NCBI GenBank assembly: GCA_018818125.1
Contig: JAHISQ010000112.1
Coordinates: 62,001 to 126,000, forward strand
DNA: 64,000 nucleotides
Direction: 5' to 3'
DNA from: Candidatus Rifleibacteriota bacterium
GTDB lineage: Bacteria > Muiribacteriota > Ozemobacteria > Ozemobacterales > Ozemobacteraceae
The position numbers and the translations under genes were made by a program. This document shows, in pieces, positions 41,818-50,212 of this stretch. Positions within the stretch are counted from its first letter, which is position 1. Every line of letters starts with the position of its first letter. The notes under the pieces are model-generated. The model worked only from the letters and a program-made list of their open reading frames with translations, was not told the origin of the DNA and ran no database searches.

Positions 41818-43933
41818 TCTTCAGTTTGCTTTCGTTGTATGTTTTTACCTGGTTGCGCCCATTGCCTTTGGCTTGGTACATGGCTATGTCAGATGATTCT
41901 ATCAGGTCAGAAGGTTTTTCGCACGAAGTAACGCTGGTGCAGGCAACGCCGATCGACAGAGTTACTGCCAGTTCTCTATCTTCATCAATTACGCGGGAAT
42001 TTTCAACTGCTATGCGAATACGTTCGGCGAATATTTTGGCACCTTCAAGCGAAGTTTCCGGCAATACTACAGCGAATTCTTCGCCGCCGTAGCGTGCGAC
42101 TGTATCGATCTGTTCGCGCACTGAACTTTTAAATACTGCAGCGACATGGCGCAATACCTTGTCTCCTACAAGATGTCCGTATGTGTCGTTGAATTTCTTA
42201 AAAAAGTCGATGTCGATAAGCATAAGTGACAAAGGTTTGGTATAACGTTTTGCGCGGGTGAACTCGTGGTTAAGTGTTTCCTGAAAGTAGCGGTGATTGA
42301 ACAGTTCGGTAAGAGGATCAGTAAATGCCAGTTTTTCTGTGCGTTTGTGAATCAACGCGTTTTTGATGCTGGTGATGAAAATGCCGGTGAATTGTGAAGT
42401 GCTGTCAAGATCGCTCTGGTTGAAAGGAACATCTGTGGTGCGAGCAAGGTGAATAAGTCCGCGAACCTTGTCACTAATAACTACTGGCAACTGTAGTATG
42501 TGCTTGTAGTCAGCAACTGGCTTGCTACGTTGGTTCTGTGGCTTGAAAAATATGGGTTTGCAAAAATTTGCAGGAGTCAGCGGCGGGTCAGCCGGGAAAT
42601 CGCAGAAAAGATTGAATACCTGCTCGCTCAACTTCTTCTGGTAATGCACTGAAACGGGTATGTCGGGCTGTACAATCAGTCGGTAACTGTTTTCGATATC
42701 GTCAAAGAGCAAAATGGAGATAGTAGTAAATGCTATTACGTTGTTAAAATTATTGAATGCCTTCTGCAATATAGTATAGGGATCAAGCGTAGAGGTCAGA
42801 TCTTTGCTTATCTCAAGAAAGAAGATATTGCGCTTGTTGCTTTGGTAAAGCATATCCTGTTCTTCGTTGATCTGTCTGATCATATTCTCACGTTCGATAG
42901 CGAGGCTCAAATTTTGCGAAACCAGATAGAGAAATTTGTAGTGTTTGCTTGCCTGACGCGTGTCTTCGTCAAGATATTTGCGGCTTACCAAAAGAACATG
43001 AGAGGGTTGTCCCTCTACCAGCAGCGGAATGCAAAAGAGCTCGCGGCTGCTGCCATTTTTCTCTTCGAACGACAGTGTTGGCGGTCGCATTGTTTCCTGG
43101 TCTGATGCAAAAATGTCTGTTGACTGTGACAATTGCATCTGCATGCGTGAAGAAACTGATTTGAACATCTGCTCCAACAGGGAAGGCTTGAGATTGTGTG
43201 CTGCCAGAATGGTGAAATTAATATCTTGATCAATTCTCTCAGGCTCATTCGGTTTCTTGTCCATGCGCAGAATGGCAAGTCTTTCCAGCTCGAGCTGGTC
43301 AGAGAGCTTTTCTAGAAACTCTTCAAGTCGGCCTGTAAAGTCGTTGGCCTCGGTAAGAATGCTCGACATTTCATAGAGTCCGGTGATTTCACGGCGATTT
43401 TCTTCAAGAGCGACCAGAAAGCTTTCCTTCTCAATAAGGCTGGCTATAATTGTGTCGACAGCCCTGAGCCGGTTGAGGTCGCTGGAGGTAAAGCCAGGCT
43501 GAGTCGGGGCACGGTTAAGGTTTAACACGCCAATAAGCTTTTTGTTAATCTTCAAGGGAATCGACAAAAATGAGCCAGAATCGTCTTTCCTTCTAAGTTT
43601 TGTTTTGTCATCAGTATTTTTCGCGTTCTCTACGACTATTGGCAGTCCGCTCGCAAAGACTTTTCCGGCGATCCCTTCTTTTACGGGGATTTCTGCTACC
43701 AGTCCGCTTTTTTTGTTCTTTAATGTGGGATGATGCGATGATACGTATAGCTTAAGGCAGTCAGCTAGCCTGTCGTAAACCATTATCGAGCCAGAAGACG
43801 CATTCATGTATTCCACTGTTTCGCTGATCAGTGACTCGACGAGTTTATGCAGATCTGTTGTTTCTGCGGCTTTCTCAGCCAGTCTGGTATGAAAATCCAG
43901 GATTTCTTCGAGTGTGTGCTCGTTCATCAGCAA
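41807..43933 (-). CDS. Multi-GAF diguanylate cyclase (GGDEF)
   Basis: A 708-residue soluble protein with three GAF-like regions (about 20-180, 205-350 and 375-530) and a C-terminal GGDEF domain (about 540-700). The active site reads ARYGGEEFAVVLPE and is preceded by the usual DPLTELFNHRYFQE and DIDFFKKFNDTYGH. It should make cyclic di-GMP from GTP. The inhibitory I-site RxxD five residues before GGEEF is not kept (EQID), so product inhibition may be missing. The ATG at 43933 lies 1 base from the end of the phosphatase gene. Alternative start at Met3. Confidence 0.92.
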   Translation of the reverse strand: MLMNEHTLEEILDFHTRLAEKAAETTDLHKLVESLISETVEYMNASSGSIMVYDRLADCLKLYVSSHHPTLKNKKSGLVAEIPVKEGIAGKVFASGLPIVVENAKNTDDKTKLRRKDDSGSFLSIPLKINKKLIGVLNLNRAPTQPGFTSSDLNRLRAVDTIIASLIEKESFLVALEENRREITGLYEMSSILTEANDFTGRLEEFLEKLSDQLELERLAILRMDKKPNEPERIDQDINFTILAAHNLKPSLLEQMFKSVSSRMQMQLSQSTDIFASDQETMRPPTLSFEEKNGSSRELFCIPLLVEGQPSHVLLVSRKYLDEDTRQASKHYKFLYLVSQNLSLAIERENMIRQINEEQDMLYQSNKRNIFFLEISKDLTSTLDPYTILQKAFNNFNNVIAFTTISILLFDDIENSYRLIVQPDIPVSVHYQKKLSEQVFNLFCDFPADPPLTPANFCKPIFFKPQNQRSKPVADYKHILQLPVVISDKVRGLIHLARTTDVPFNQSDLDSTSQFTGIFITSIKNALIHKRTEKLAFTDPLTELFNHRYFQETLNHEFTRAKRYTKPLSLMLIDIDFFKKFNDTYGHLVGDKVLRHVAAVFKSSVREQIDTVARYGGEEFAVVLPETSLEGAKIFAERIRIAVENSRVIDEDRELAVTLSIGVACTSVTSCEKPSDLIESSDIAMYQAKGNGRNQVKTYNESKLKNAK

Positions 43934-43934
43934 C

Positions 43935-46700
43935 TTATCCTTTATATTTAAGAGTCAGCACGGTAAGATCGTCATGCGCTTCAGAAGCGCCTCGCCATTT
44001 GACGGCGGCGGCAATAAGAGCTTCTGCAAGTTCTTTGGCAGTCTTTTCAGAGTGCTGGTCAAGCAATTCATTAATGCGATCGGTGCCAAACATTTCGCCA
44101 TCCGGGGCATGTTCTTCAGACAGTCCGTCGGTGTACATTATCAATACATCGCCAGCAGACATTTTGAAGGGGTCCTTGTGGTAGATGCCAGACACGTCAG
44201 TTATGCCGAGAGGCGGTCCGCTGCGGGTTTCGATTAGTTGAATGTTGCCGGAAAGCTTAACCATCAAAGGTCCATGGCCAGCTGAAGACATTTCACTTTG
44301 GCCACTCAGCGGATCTATTGCCACCAGCTGCAGAGTTACGAAGTGATAAGAATCAAGTTCGTTCGATAGTTTTTTATTAACTCTATCGAGTATTGTTAAT
44401 GGGTCAGAGCAGTCCTGAACAACTGATCTTATAATAATTCGAGTAACTGCCATCAGAATCGCCGCCGGCATACCCTTGCCGGAAACATCTCCGAGAACAG
44501 CCAACAGTCGGCCATCGTCGAGATTGAGTATGTCGAAAAAATCGCCGCCAATCTGACGAGCTGGCGTGCTTTTGCCAAACATATCTATAGAGATAGGCAG
44601 GTCGGTAAAGCTTTTTGGCATAAGCGACATTTGAATGTCTCGGGCATCGTTAAGCTGGCGTTCGAGCAGTTCTTTTTCGTGCTCTTCTTCCATGAATCTA
44701 ACGTTTTCAAGCGCTGTCACTACCAGATGTGCTATTGCTTCCAGAAGCTGCTGATCCTGGAGTGTGAAGGTCAGTCCATTGGTTTTGTTGTTAACATTAA
44801 TAACGCCGATGACCCTTTTCGACTCTCCACCACGCTGCTTTACCAAGGGTACCGACAATAGAGACCTGTTTAGATAGTGTTCCACCGAGCGCTTTTTGAA
44901 GACGCCTTCAGATTCAATATTATCGATGCGGTAAGAGCGACCCTGTTGTGCGACATAACCTGAAATCTCTTCTCCGATTGGTATTTTGGTTGTTTCGATA
45001 ATACCTGGTGGCAGTCCATAGCCCTTTTTAATATGGAGATATTTGCCGCTTTCATCGACTTCGAGAAAGGAGATGCGGTTAACCTTGAGCAGTCTTCTGA
45101 TGATTACTACCATTTCATCAAGCAGTGCGTCGGTGTCAGACAGTCTTTCCATCATGCCTTCGAGAGCTTTGATTGTGTCCAGTTTCTCTGCGTAATTACT
45201 GGCAACCTGCAAGGCGGCACTCATTCCGTTGAGAAGGATGGGCATGAGTTTGGCGAGATCTTCTTCGGCAAGTGGCTTGTTTAGCTCGGATTCAAATAGA
45301 ACTACACCGCCGAGAGAGCGCAGAGGCAAAAAATCCGTATTTATAGCTGATGCCTGTGGTGTTGTAGCCAGAGGCAGGACATATCGTATCGGTAGCTGAT
45401 AGTGCCCGTTCCGATTGTCAAAAGCGGATCCTTCGTTGATTGCGTCTACCACTGGTCCCTTGCTGTTGACAAGCTTGTTTATATCAAGGTTCTCAGGCTT
45501 TTCACCGCCAAGAAAATTTGACAAGCCCAGCTCTGAGGTGTCGCGCGAAAACATCAATATCGCGCCTGAATACTGGCCGAAAAGATAGTTCAGGCTCTCA
45601 ACCAGCTTGAACAGAATGGCGTCAATGTTGACTGATGAAATGATCGTGTTACAGGTTTGATTTATCTGCTGCAGCATGCGACCGTGTCTGGCTTCTTTGC
45701 GCAGTTGATAATAATGGCTGAAATACAAGCCAAGCTGGTTGGCAAGAGTGGGCATAAGTTTGGACCGGTGACTGATGTGTCGTTTAAAATTGTCGTCAGA
45801 CAGTAAAAACCCGAGATGTCCATAGGTTTGGCCGCCAGCCTGGCAGGAAAAAACAAGTGGAGTCAGGTTGTTGCTGCTGAATTCCTGGTTCCCGCTGGTA
45901 ACAACCGATTTGGAGATGATTGCGTGTCTCTCTACTTTGTAGTGCTGCATGGCAATTTCGACCATCTCTTCAATTTCGCTGTTTATGCTGTCGCCTTCGC
46001 GTGCAGCCATGACGGTGACCTGATTATAAGTGTCAGGTCCGGCATGCTGTAAAACAAATACAGTATGAAAGTTGAAGGCACGCTGAAGTTTAAGTAAAAA
46101 GCTGGTAAGCATCGGATTGTCTTCATCAAACCAGAGCTGTGCCTGCTTTTGTTCATATCCGGGTGCTGGTGGCAATGCATCGGCATGCCGACTGGTATTT
46201 AGTAGCTTTTGGGTTTCGCGTAGAAATGAGAGCAGGCGATCGGAGCTTTCGACCTGGTTTCGAGTCAGATGTAAGGGGAAAAAGAATTTACTGCATAGCC
46301 TTACTGCGAGATGATCTGCAAAAAAATGCCAATCATAAGTGCTGATTAGCGTGTCTGCTGAGATTAGTAGAATCAAATCGGCAAAGTGCGAGGAATCTAC
46401 CATATATGGACTGACAAGGGTGATATATCTGGTTCCATCAAGCTTTTTGACCAGGAGTTCTTCTGGATTGTCTGGCAGAGGATTCGTGGTCATCTCGTAG
46501 AGCTCATCAATGCTGTAATCGGCTGACTTGTGCAGTCGAAACTCTTTCCAGGGCTGGCCGGAGTTACCTGTATAAAGGCGCAATGCCATCCCGCGATATT
46601 CTGTAAAATCTTTTAGAAGATTAAAACTGTTGCTTGAAAGCTCGCTGAAGCAGGGAAAATCTTCAACTTCGGCTAATGTGTTTAAAAAAGCTGTTCTCAA
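43935..46700 (-). CDS. GAF-sensor SpoIIE/RsbU-type protein phosphatase
   Basis: A 921-residue protein from TTG 46700, with GGAG seven bases upstream. The N-terminal third (about 1-330) is unassigned and may hold a degenerate GAF. GAF domains lie at about 340-500 and 520-680. A PP2C SpoIIE domain ends the protein (about 695-920), with RQIGGDFFDIL, GDVSGKGMPAA and LIMYTDGLSEEHAPDG carrying the acidic metal ligands. Such enzymes dephosphorylate anti-sigma antagonists. No antagonist or anti-sigma kinase gene is visible nearby, so the partner must be elsewhere. It is the first gene of the GAF trio, behind a good promoter. Confidence 0.9.
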   Translation of the reverse strand: MRTAFLNTLAEVEDFPCFSELSSNSFNLLKDFTEYRGMALRLYTGNSGQPWKEFRLHKSADYSIDELYEMTTNPLPDNPEELLVKKLDGTRYITLVSPYMVDSSHFADLILLISADTLISTYDWHFFADHLAVRLCSKFFFPLHLTRNQVESSDRLLSFLRETQKLLNTSRHADALPPAPGYEQKQAQLWFDEDNPMLTSFLLKLQRAFNFHTVFVLQHAGPDTYNQVTVMAAREGDSINSEIEEMVEIAMQHYKVERHAIISKSVVTSGNQEFSSNNLTPLVFSCQAGGQTYGHLGFLLSDDNFKRHISHRSKLMPTLANQLGLYFSHYYQLRKEARHGRMLQQINQTCNTIISSVNIDAILFKLVESLNYLFGQYSGAILMFSRDTSELGLSNFLGGEKPENLDINKLVNSKGPVVDAINEGSAFDNRNGHYQLPIRYVLPLATTPQASAINTDFLPLRSLGGVVLFESELNKPLAEEDLAKLMPILLNGMSAALQVASNYAEKLDTIKALEGMMERLSDTDALLDEMVVIIRRLLKVNRISFLEVDESGKYLHIKKGYGLPPGIIETTKIPIGEEISGYVAQQGRSYRIDNIESEGVFKKRSVEHYLNRSLLSVPLVKQRGGESKRVIGVINVNNKTNGLTFTLQDQQLLEAIAHLVVTALENVRFMEEEHEKELLERQLNDARDIQMSLMPKSFTDLPISIDMFGKSTPARQIGGDFFDILNLDDGRLLAVLGDVSGKGMPAAILMAVTRIIIRSVVQDCSDPLTILDRVNKKLSNELDSYHFVTLQLVAIDPLSGQSEMSSAGHGPLMVKLSGNIQLIETRSGPPLGITDVSGIYHKDPFKMSAGDVLIMYTDGLSEEHAPDGEMFGTDRINELLDQHSEKTAKELAEALIAAAVKWRGASEAHDDLTVLTLKYKG

Positions 46701-46740
46701 TTGTAGCTCCGTGGGAAGGCTGCCATTTTTTTACAGTCGA

Positions 46741-46769
46741 ATTATAGTCTTTTCTTGATTCTATTTCAA
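46741..46769 (-). promoter_or_regulatory. Strong sigma-70-type promoter of the GAF operon
   Basis: On the minus strand TTGAAA (46769-46764), a 17-base spacer and TATAAT (46746-46741) are nearly consensus. Transcription would start near 46734, 34 bases ahead of the TTG start at 46700. Confidence 0.7.
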
Positions 46770-46810
46770 GGCGCGCCATTTTTATCCAGCACAATCAAAT
46801 ATTTCCAGAG

Positions 46811-46822
46811 GATTGTACAATC
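46811..46822. promoter_or_regulatory. Perfect 12-bp palindrome, possible operator
   Basis: GATTGTACAATC is its own reverse complement. It lies about 42 bases upstream of the -35 box of the GAF operon. The TGTACA core recurs at 46995-47000, ahead of rpsT. A dimeric regulator could bind, but no regulator gene is adjacent. Confidence 0.35.
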
Positions 46823-47018
46823 ATGGTATATCTCAATCCCGGCGAGTTCACATGACCGCCTTGCATCGGCTGGTATTCGTGGAATACGCGGTTTAACGTC
46901 TGAAGCTATACCCCGATATTTCATGATTTTGCGCTTAACGAAAGGTCTGGATAAGCCTCGCTATTGAGAAATTATTAATCGGGCTTGCAAACTGTGTACA
47001 TTTTCTTCAGCAAAACTA

Positions 47019-47047
47019 TTGAAATCATCGTGCGATTATGTTAACAT
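47019..47047 (+). promoter_or_regulatory. rpsT promoter
   Basis: TTGAAA (47019-47024), 17 bases, TAACAT (47042-47047) with a TG one base before the -10. The start would be near 47054, about 33 bases before the rpsT ATG. Confidence 0.65.
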
Positions 47048-47086
47048 TAGAATTCCAATATTGATTATTTACGAAAGGTGAACGTT

Positions 47087-47356
47087 ATGGCTAATACCAA
47101 GTCAGCTGCTAAAAATGCAAGAAAAGCCACCCGCCGACGCATTCAGCGGGTATCTGTAAAGTCCGAGCTTAAGACTCTTCGCAAAAAAGCTCTTACTGCC
47201 GCCGAAACCAAACAACCGGCAACAGAAGTCGCCGACCTTACCAAGGTCGCAATCAAGAAGTTTGCTAAGGCAGCTTCTAACAAATACATTCATCCTAAGA
47301 CTGCTGCCAGAAAAATCAGCCGTCTGATGAAGGCAGTCAACAGACTGCAGGCCTGA
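47087..47356 (+). CDS. rpsT: 30S ribosomal protein S20
   Basis: An 89-residue basic, helical protein that begins MANTKSAAKNARKATRRRIQ and ends with KTAARKISRLMKAVN, both typical of S20, which binds 16S rRNA early in 30S assembly. ATG 47087 has GAAAGGTG upstream; a GTG at 47078 is in frame but overlaps that ribosome site. It stands alone with its own promoter and terminator, which is usual for rpsT. Confidence 0.95.
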   Translation: MANTKSAAKNARKATRRRIQRVSVKSELKTLRKKALTAAETKQPATEVADLTKVAIKKFAKAASNKYIHPKTAARKISRLMKAVNRLQA

Positions 47357-47401
47357 TAACAGGTAACTATACTAATTTACTGATCGCTTATTAGCCATTA
47401 T

Positions 47402-47436
47402 ACCGGGAACGTTGCATCAGCACGTTTCCGGTTTTT
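47402..47436 (+). terminator. rpsT intrinsic terminator
   Basis: An 11-bp stem (47402-47412 with 47422-47432, one G-U pair) with a 9-base loop is followed by TTTTT. It lies between convergent rpsT and holA; on the other strand the A/T flank is weaker. Confidence 0.85.
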
Positions 47437-47441
47437 GGCGC

Positions 47442-48572
47442 TCAGCTGTTTTGTGAAACGAGAAAGCTGGCGGTAAATTTTTGCAGAGCTGCTCCAGGGT
47501 CGGATATGCCAGATTTAAAAGCGAGGTCTGTTTCGATAATTTCCTGGGTTGCTGCTGTTAGTTCAAAATAATTAAAGTTAAGGGCCAGATAGAGATTTCG
47601 CAGCTTGCCTGATTGGCGCAAGGCTGCCGCTTTTGTCAGTGTTTCTGGCATTAAGTCGGCGAGTTGTTGAATTTCGGAGAGCAGGTTTTTCTTTTCCTGA
47701 TTGGCTTTGAAGTCAGATTTGCCGGCAAATTGACTGTACCGGCGCAAAAGCGAGAACACTGACTCGAACAGATCGGGACGATCGCGGAGCAATGCGTGTA
47801 GCAGCCTGAATTCCCTCAGCTGTCGGCAAAGCATAAACCATATTTTTTGAGCCGCCTCGCCGCGGGCAAGAAGACTTTCGAGACAGCGAATAGCTTTTAC
47901 CGCGTTGCGCTGACCAAAAGCTTCGAGAAAATCAAAGATATTGTCCTGACGAAGGTAGGCAACGCCAGATTTTACTTCGGTCAGACCTATTTTTTTGCCA
48001 CGCGAACTTAAGGCCAGTTTGCTCAGTTCCTGGTGGAGTATCGCCAGGTCGCTGCCAACAAGCTCGATCAGGTGGTCGGCAGCTTCGTTGGTGATTTCAG
48101 CCCCCTGCTCGACAGTCTGGCGTTTAACCCAGGCTCCGAGCTGGTTGGCAAAAGGTGCCCAAAAATCGATTCGGTCTGATTGCTGTTTAAATTTACCGGC
48201 TATTTCGCCAGCAACTTTGCTATCTGTTACAGTAAAAACTATAACAGTGGAGGCTGGAATGCCTCCCTGGCTAAGTCTTTCAAGGAAATCCTTGCGTTGC
48301 TTTGCTGTTGCTGTGTCGATTTCTTGAATGAGAAACAATCTTGGGCTTGCATTAAAAGAAAAGCTGAATATTTGCTGGATCGTGTCTGGTAGCTCTTTTG
48401 CATTGCTGCCAGTTCTTACGACGTTGTCCTGGCGATCCGTTTCAGGAACCAGGCTCTGGGTCATGTCGGAAAAAGATTTTTCTTTGAGAAAATGTTCGGG
48501 TCCGGCAAATATTAATACCGGGTTGCCGATTTTTTCGCCTTTAAGCTGTTTTTCAAAGGTAGCCAGATCCAA
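47442..48572 (-). CDS. holA: DNA polymerase III delta subunit
   Basis: A 376-residue clamp-loader delta subunit. It has the typical start KQLKGEKIGNPVLIFAGPEHFLKE, the acidic-site strand PRLFLIQEIDTA, EITNEAADHLIELVGSDLAILHQELSKLAL and the helical C-terminal collar region with NIFDFLEAFGQRNAVKAI. It is an AAA+-like module without a working Walker A and opens the beta clamp. The start is TTG at 48572 behind AGGA. It follows the aminopeptidase gene by 70 bases, with a strong hairpin between them. Its distance from rpsT matches the frequent holA-rpsT neighbourhood in bacteria. Confidence 0.92.
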   Translation of the reverse strand: MDLATFEKQLKGEKIGNPVLIFAGPEHFLKEKSFSDMTQSLVPETDRQDNVVRTGSNAKELPDTIQQIFSFSFNASPRLFLIQEIDTATAKQRKDFLERLSQGGIPASTVIVFTVTDSKVAGEIAGKFKQQSDRIDFWAPFANQLGAWVKRQTVEQGAEITNEAADHLIELVGSDLAILHQELSKLALSSRGKKIGLTEVKSGVAYLRQDNIFDFLEAFGQRNAVKAIRCLESLLARGEAAQKIWFMLCRQLREFRLLHALLRDRPDLFESVFSLLRRYSQFAGKSDFKANQEKKNLLSEIQQLADLMPETLTKAAALRQSGKLRNLYLALNFNYFELTAATQEIIETDLAFKSGISDPGAALQKFTASFLVSQNS

Positions 48573-48599
48573 GTTGGTAGTCCTGATCAGTTGGTTTAG

Positions 48600-48630
48600 A
48601 GCCGGGCCTGCTTTGACGGCAGGCCCGGCT
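48600..48630 (-). terminator. 12-bp GC-rich hairpin between M18 peptidase and holA
   Basis: A perfect 12-bp stem (48600-48611 with 48619-48630) and 7-base loop starts 12 bases after the peptidase stop. The downstream minus-strand sequence reads TAAACC, so there is no U-tract. It may be a weak terminator, or an RNA-end stabiliser that sets lower holA expression. Confidence 0.5.
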
Positions 48631-48642
48631 GTTTCGCGATTA

Positions 48643-50085
48643 TCAGTAACTGTTCTGCAGGAAGGCTTTGTAGGCGCTTACTGAATAGTGATAGTCGACT
48701 TTCGATATTAGTTCGAATGGTGAATGAAGGCTGAGTGTCGGCAGGGAGATGTCGACCACGTTCATGTTCAGGTTGGCCAATAGATAGGCTACGGTTCCGC
48801 CGCCGCCTTCGTCTACCTTGCCCATTTCTCCGAACTGGTGCGGAATATTTTCTTGGTTGAGCATGCGTCTGATGTAGGCGAGATACTCTATGTCAGCTTC
48901 GCTGCTGCCTGATTTGCCTGCAGAACCTGAATGCCTGGTAATCCAGACGCCTTTGCCTACGACGCCTGAGTTCAGCGGGTCGTAAGCGCCTTCAAAAGTC
49001 GGGTCAATCGGGGCGTTGGTGTCGGCTGAAAGCACCATTGTAGCTCCAATAGCGGTTCTTATCGTCGCGAACGAGCTGTCGCCGGAAGTTGCTTCGGTGA
49101 GCATGCCAAGAAAATCGGTGGTCAACATCGACTGAGCGCCGTTGGGGCCGGCTGAGCCGATTTCTTCCTTGTCGTAGAACATAACAGCTGCTGTGTGCTC
49201 AGGAATACCCATTTCAGTAATTGCGGCTAGAGCTGCACCAACACAGGCACGGTCATCATGGCCGTATCCGCCGATAAGCGCGCGATCAAAACCAACTTCG
49301 CTAGCTGCCATGGCCGGGACGGCACGAATTTCAGCCCAGGCGATATCTTCCTCGGTCAGATGGTAGTTCTTTTCGAAATATTCAAGAACAGCATTCTTGA
49401 CGCGATTTGGTGTTTCGGTCTCCTGGCTTTTGGTAGCGGCTTTCGGGCGGTGTCCAACCACGATATTAAGTTCTTCGCCCATAAGCACTTCCGCTGTTTT
49501 GCGTTCATACTGTATTTTTTTGCCGATGTGTGGTGCTACATCAGTGATTGTGAAGACAGGCTCGCCAGGTTTTTCGCCAATAACGAAGCTGAGGCGTTTC
49601 CCAGCCTTGTCTATCGCAAAAATATGAAGCGAGAGCGGAATCGCTGCCCACTGAAATTTTTTGATGCCGCCATAATAATGGGTTTTAAAAAGCGCCAGAC
49701 CATGTTTTTCGTAAAGGGGCTGAGCTTTGACGTCTATTCTGGGAACATCCAGGTGAGCAGCAATAAACCTGAAGCCATCAATGACAGGTTTCTTGCCAAT
49801 AACTGCGAGACCCATGGCGCGATTTTTATTGATAAAATAGACTTTGCTGCCTGGCTTGAGCTTTTTTCCCTGCCCGAGAGTGGCAAACGGCTTAAAGCCT
49901 GCTTTAACTATTATATTCTCTACATAATCAATTGTGCCCCGTTCGGTTTTGCAGCGAGAGACAAATTCGAGATAGTCTTTGCACCGCTTTTCGAGCTGTT
50001 TGAGCTCGCTCTCCTTGACTCTGTCCCAAGCACAGTCTACTTTGAAAGCTGCTGGACTCTTTGTTTTGGCTGGTTTCTTCGGCAT
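48643..50085 (-). CDS. M18 family aminopeptidase
   Basis: A 480-residue zinc aminopeptidase of the aspartyl-aminopeptidase (DNPEP/ApeA-like) family. It removes N-terminal acidic or neutral residues in the cytoplasm. Motifs: AAHLDVPRID with the first metal His and Asp, THYYGGIKKFQW, the GGYGHDDRACVG region, FYDKEEIGSAGPNGA with the catalytic Glu pair, and a late SLHSPFELISKVD with the final His. The class is the longer bacterial type found in Clostridia and Thermotoga. GGAAGGAA lies just before the ATG. It is probably the first gene of a transcript that continues to holA. Confidence 0.92.
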   Translation of the reverse strand: MPKKPAKTKSPAAFKVDCAWDRVKESELKQLEKRCKDYLEFVSRCKTERGTIDYVENIIVKAGFKPFATLGQGKKLKPGSKVYFINKNRAMGLAVIGKKPVIDGFRFIAAHLDVPRIDVKAQPLYEKHGLALFKTHYYGGIKKFQWAAIPLSLHIFAIDKAGKRLSFVIGEKPGEPVFTITDVAPHIGKKIQYERKTAEVLMGEELNIVVGHRPKAATKSQETETPNRVKNAVLEYFEKNYHLTEEDIAWAEIRAVPAMAASEVGFDRALIGGYGHDDRACVGAALAAITEMGIPEHTAAVMFYDKEEIGSAGPNGAQSMLTTDFLGMLTEATSGDSSFATIRTAIGATMVLSADTNAPIDPTFEGAYDPLNSGVVGKGVWITRHSGSAGKSGSSEADIEYLAYIRRMLNQENIPHQFGEMGKVDEGGGGTVAYLLANLNMNVVDISLPTLSLHSPFELISKVDYHYSVSAYKAFLQNSY

Positions 50086-50212
50086 ACATTCCTTCCTTCC
50101 TGGTATGTAATGTTAATGGTCGCTGTATACTATCATATTTGCAAAAATGCTGGTAGAATATACTAAGGTTTCGAAAACACCTTGAAATTTATCACACAAA
50201 AGCAAACTACCA

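Larger units (their letters stand above)
46701..47086. other. 386-base divergent regulatory region
   Basis: The space between the phosphatase operon (-) and rpsT (+) contains two strong promoters pointing outward, a 12-base perfect palindrome at 46811-46822 and a second TGTACA core at 46995-47000. A region at 46852-46894 could fold: ACCGC...GCGGT surrounding a TATTC-gtg-GAATA hairpin. No tRNA, known riboswitch or convincing ORF is seen. Confidence 0.5.

Noticed and set aside
46823..47018. tRNA gene or known riboswitch upstream of rpsT
   Set aside because: No cloverleaf with a T-arm consensus, and the foldable segment matches no RNA class that I know.
49258..50166. Open 302-codon frame on the plus strand across the M18 aminopeptidase gene
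   Set aside because: Its product has no family features, whereas the minus-strand frame carries every M18 motif; it is an antisense shadow.
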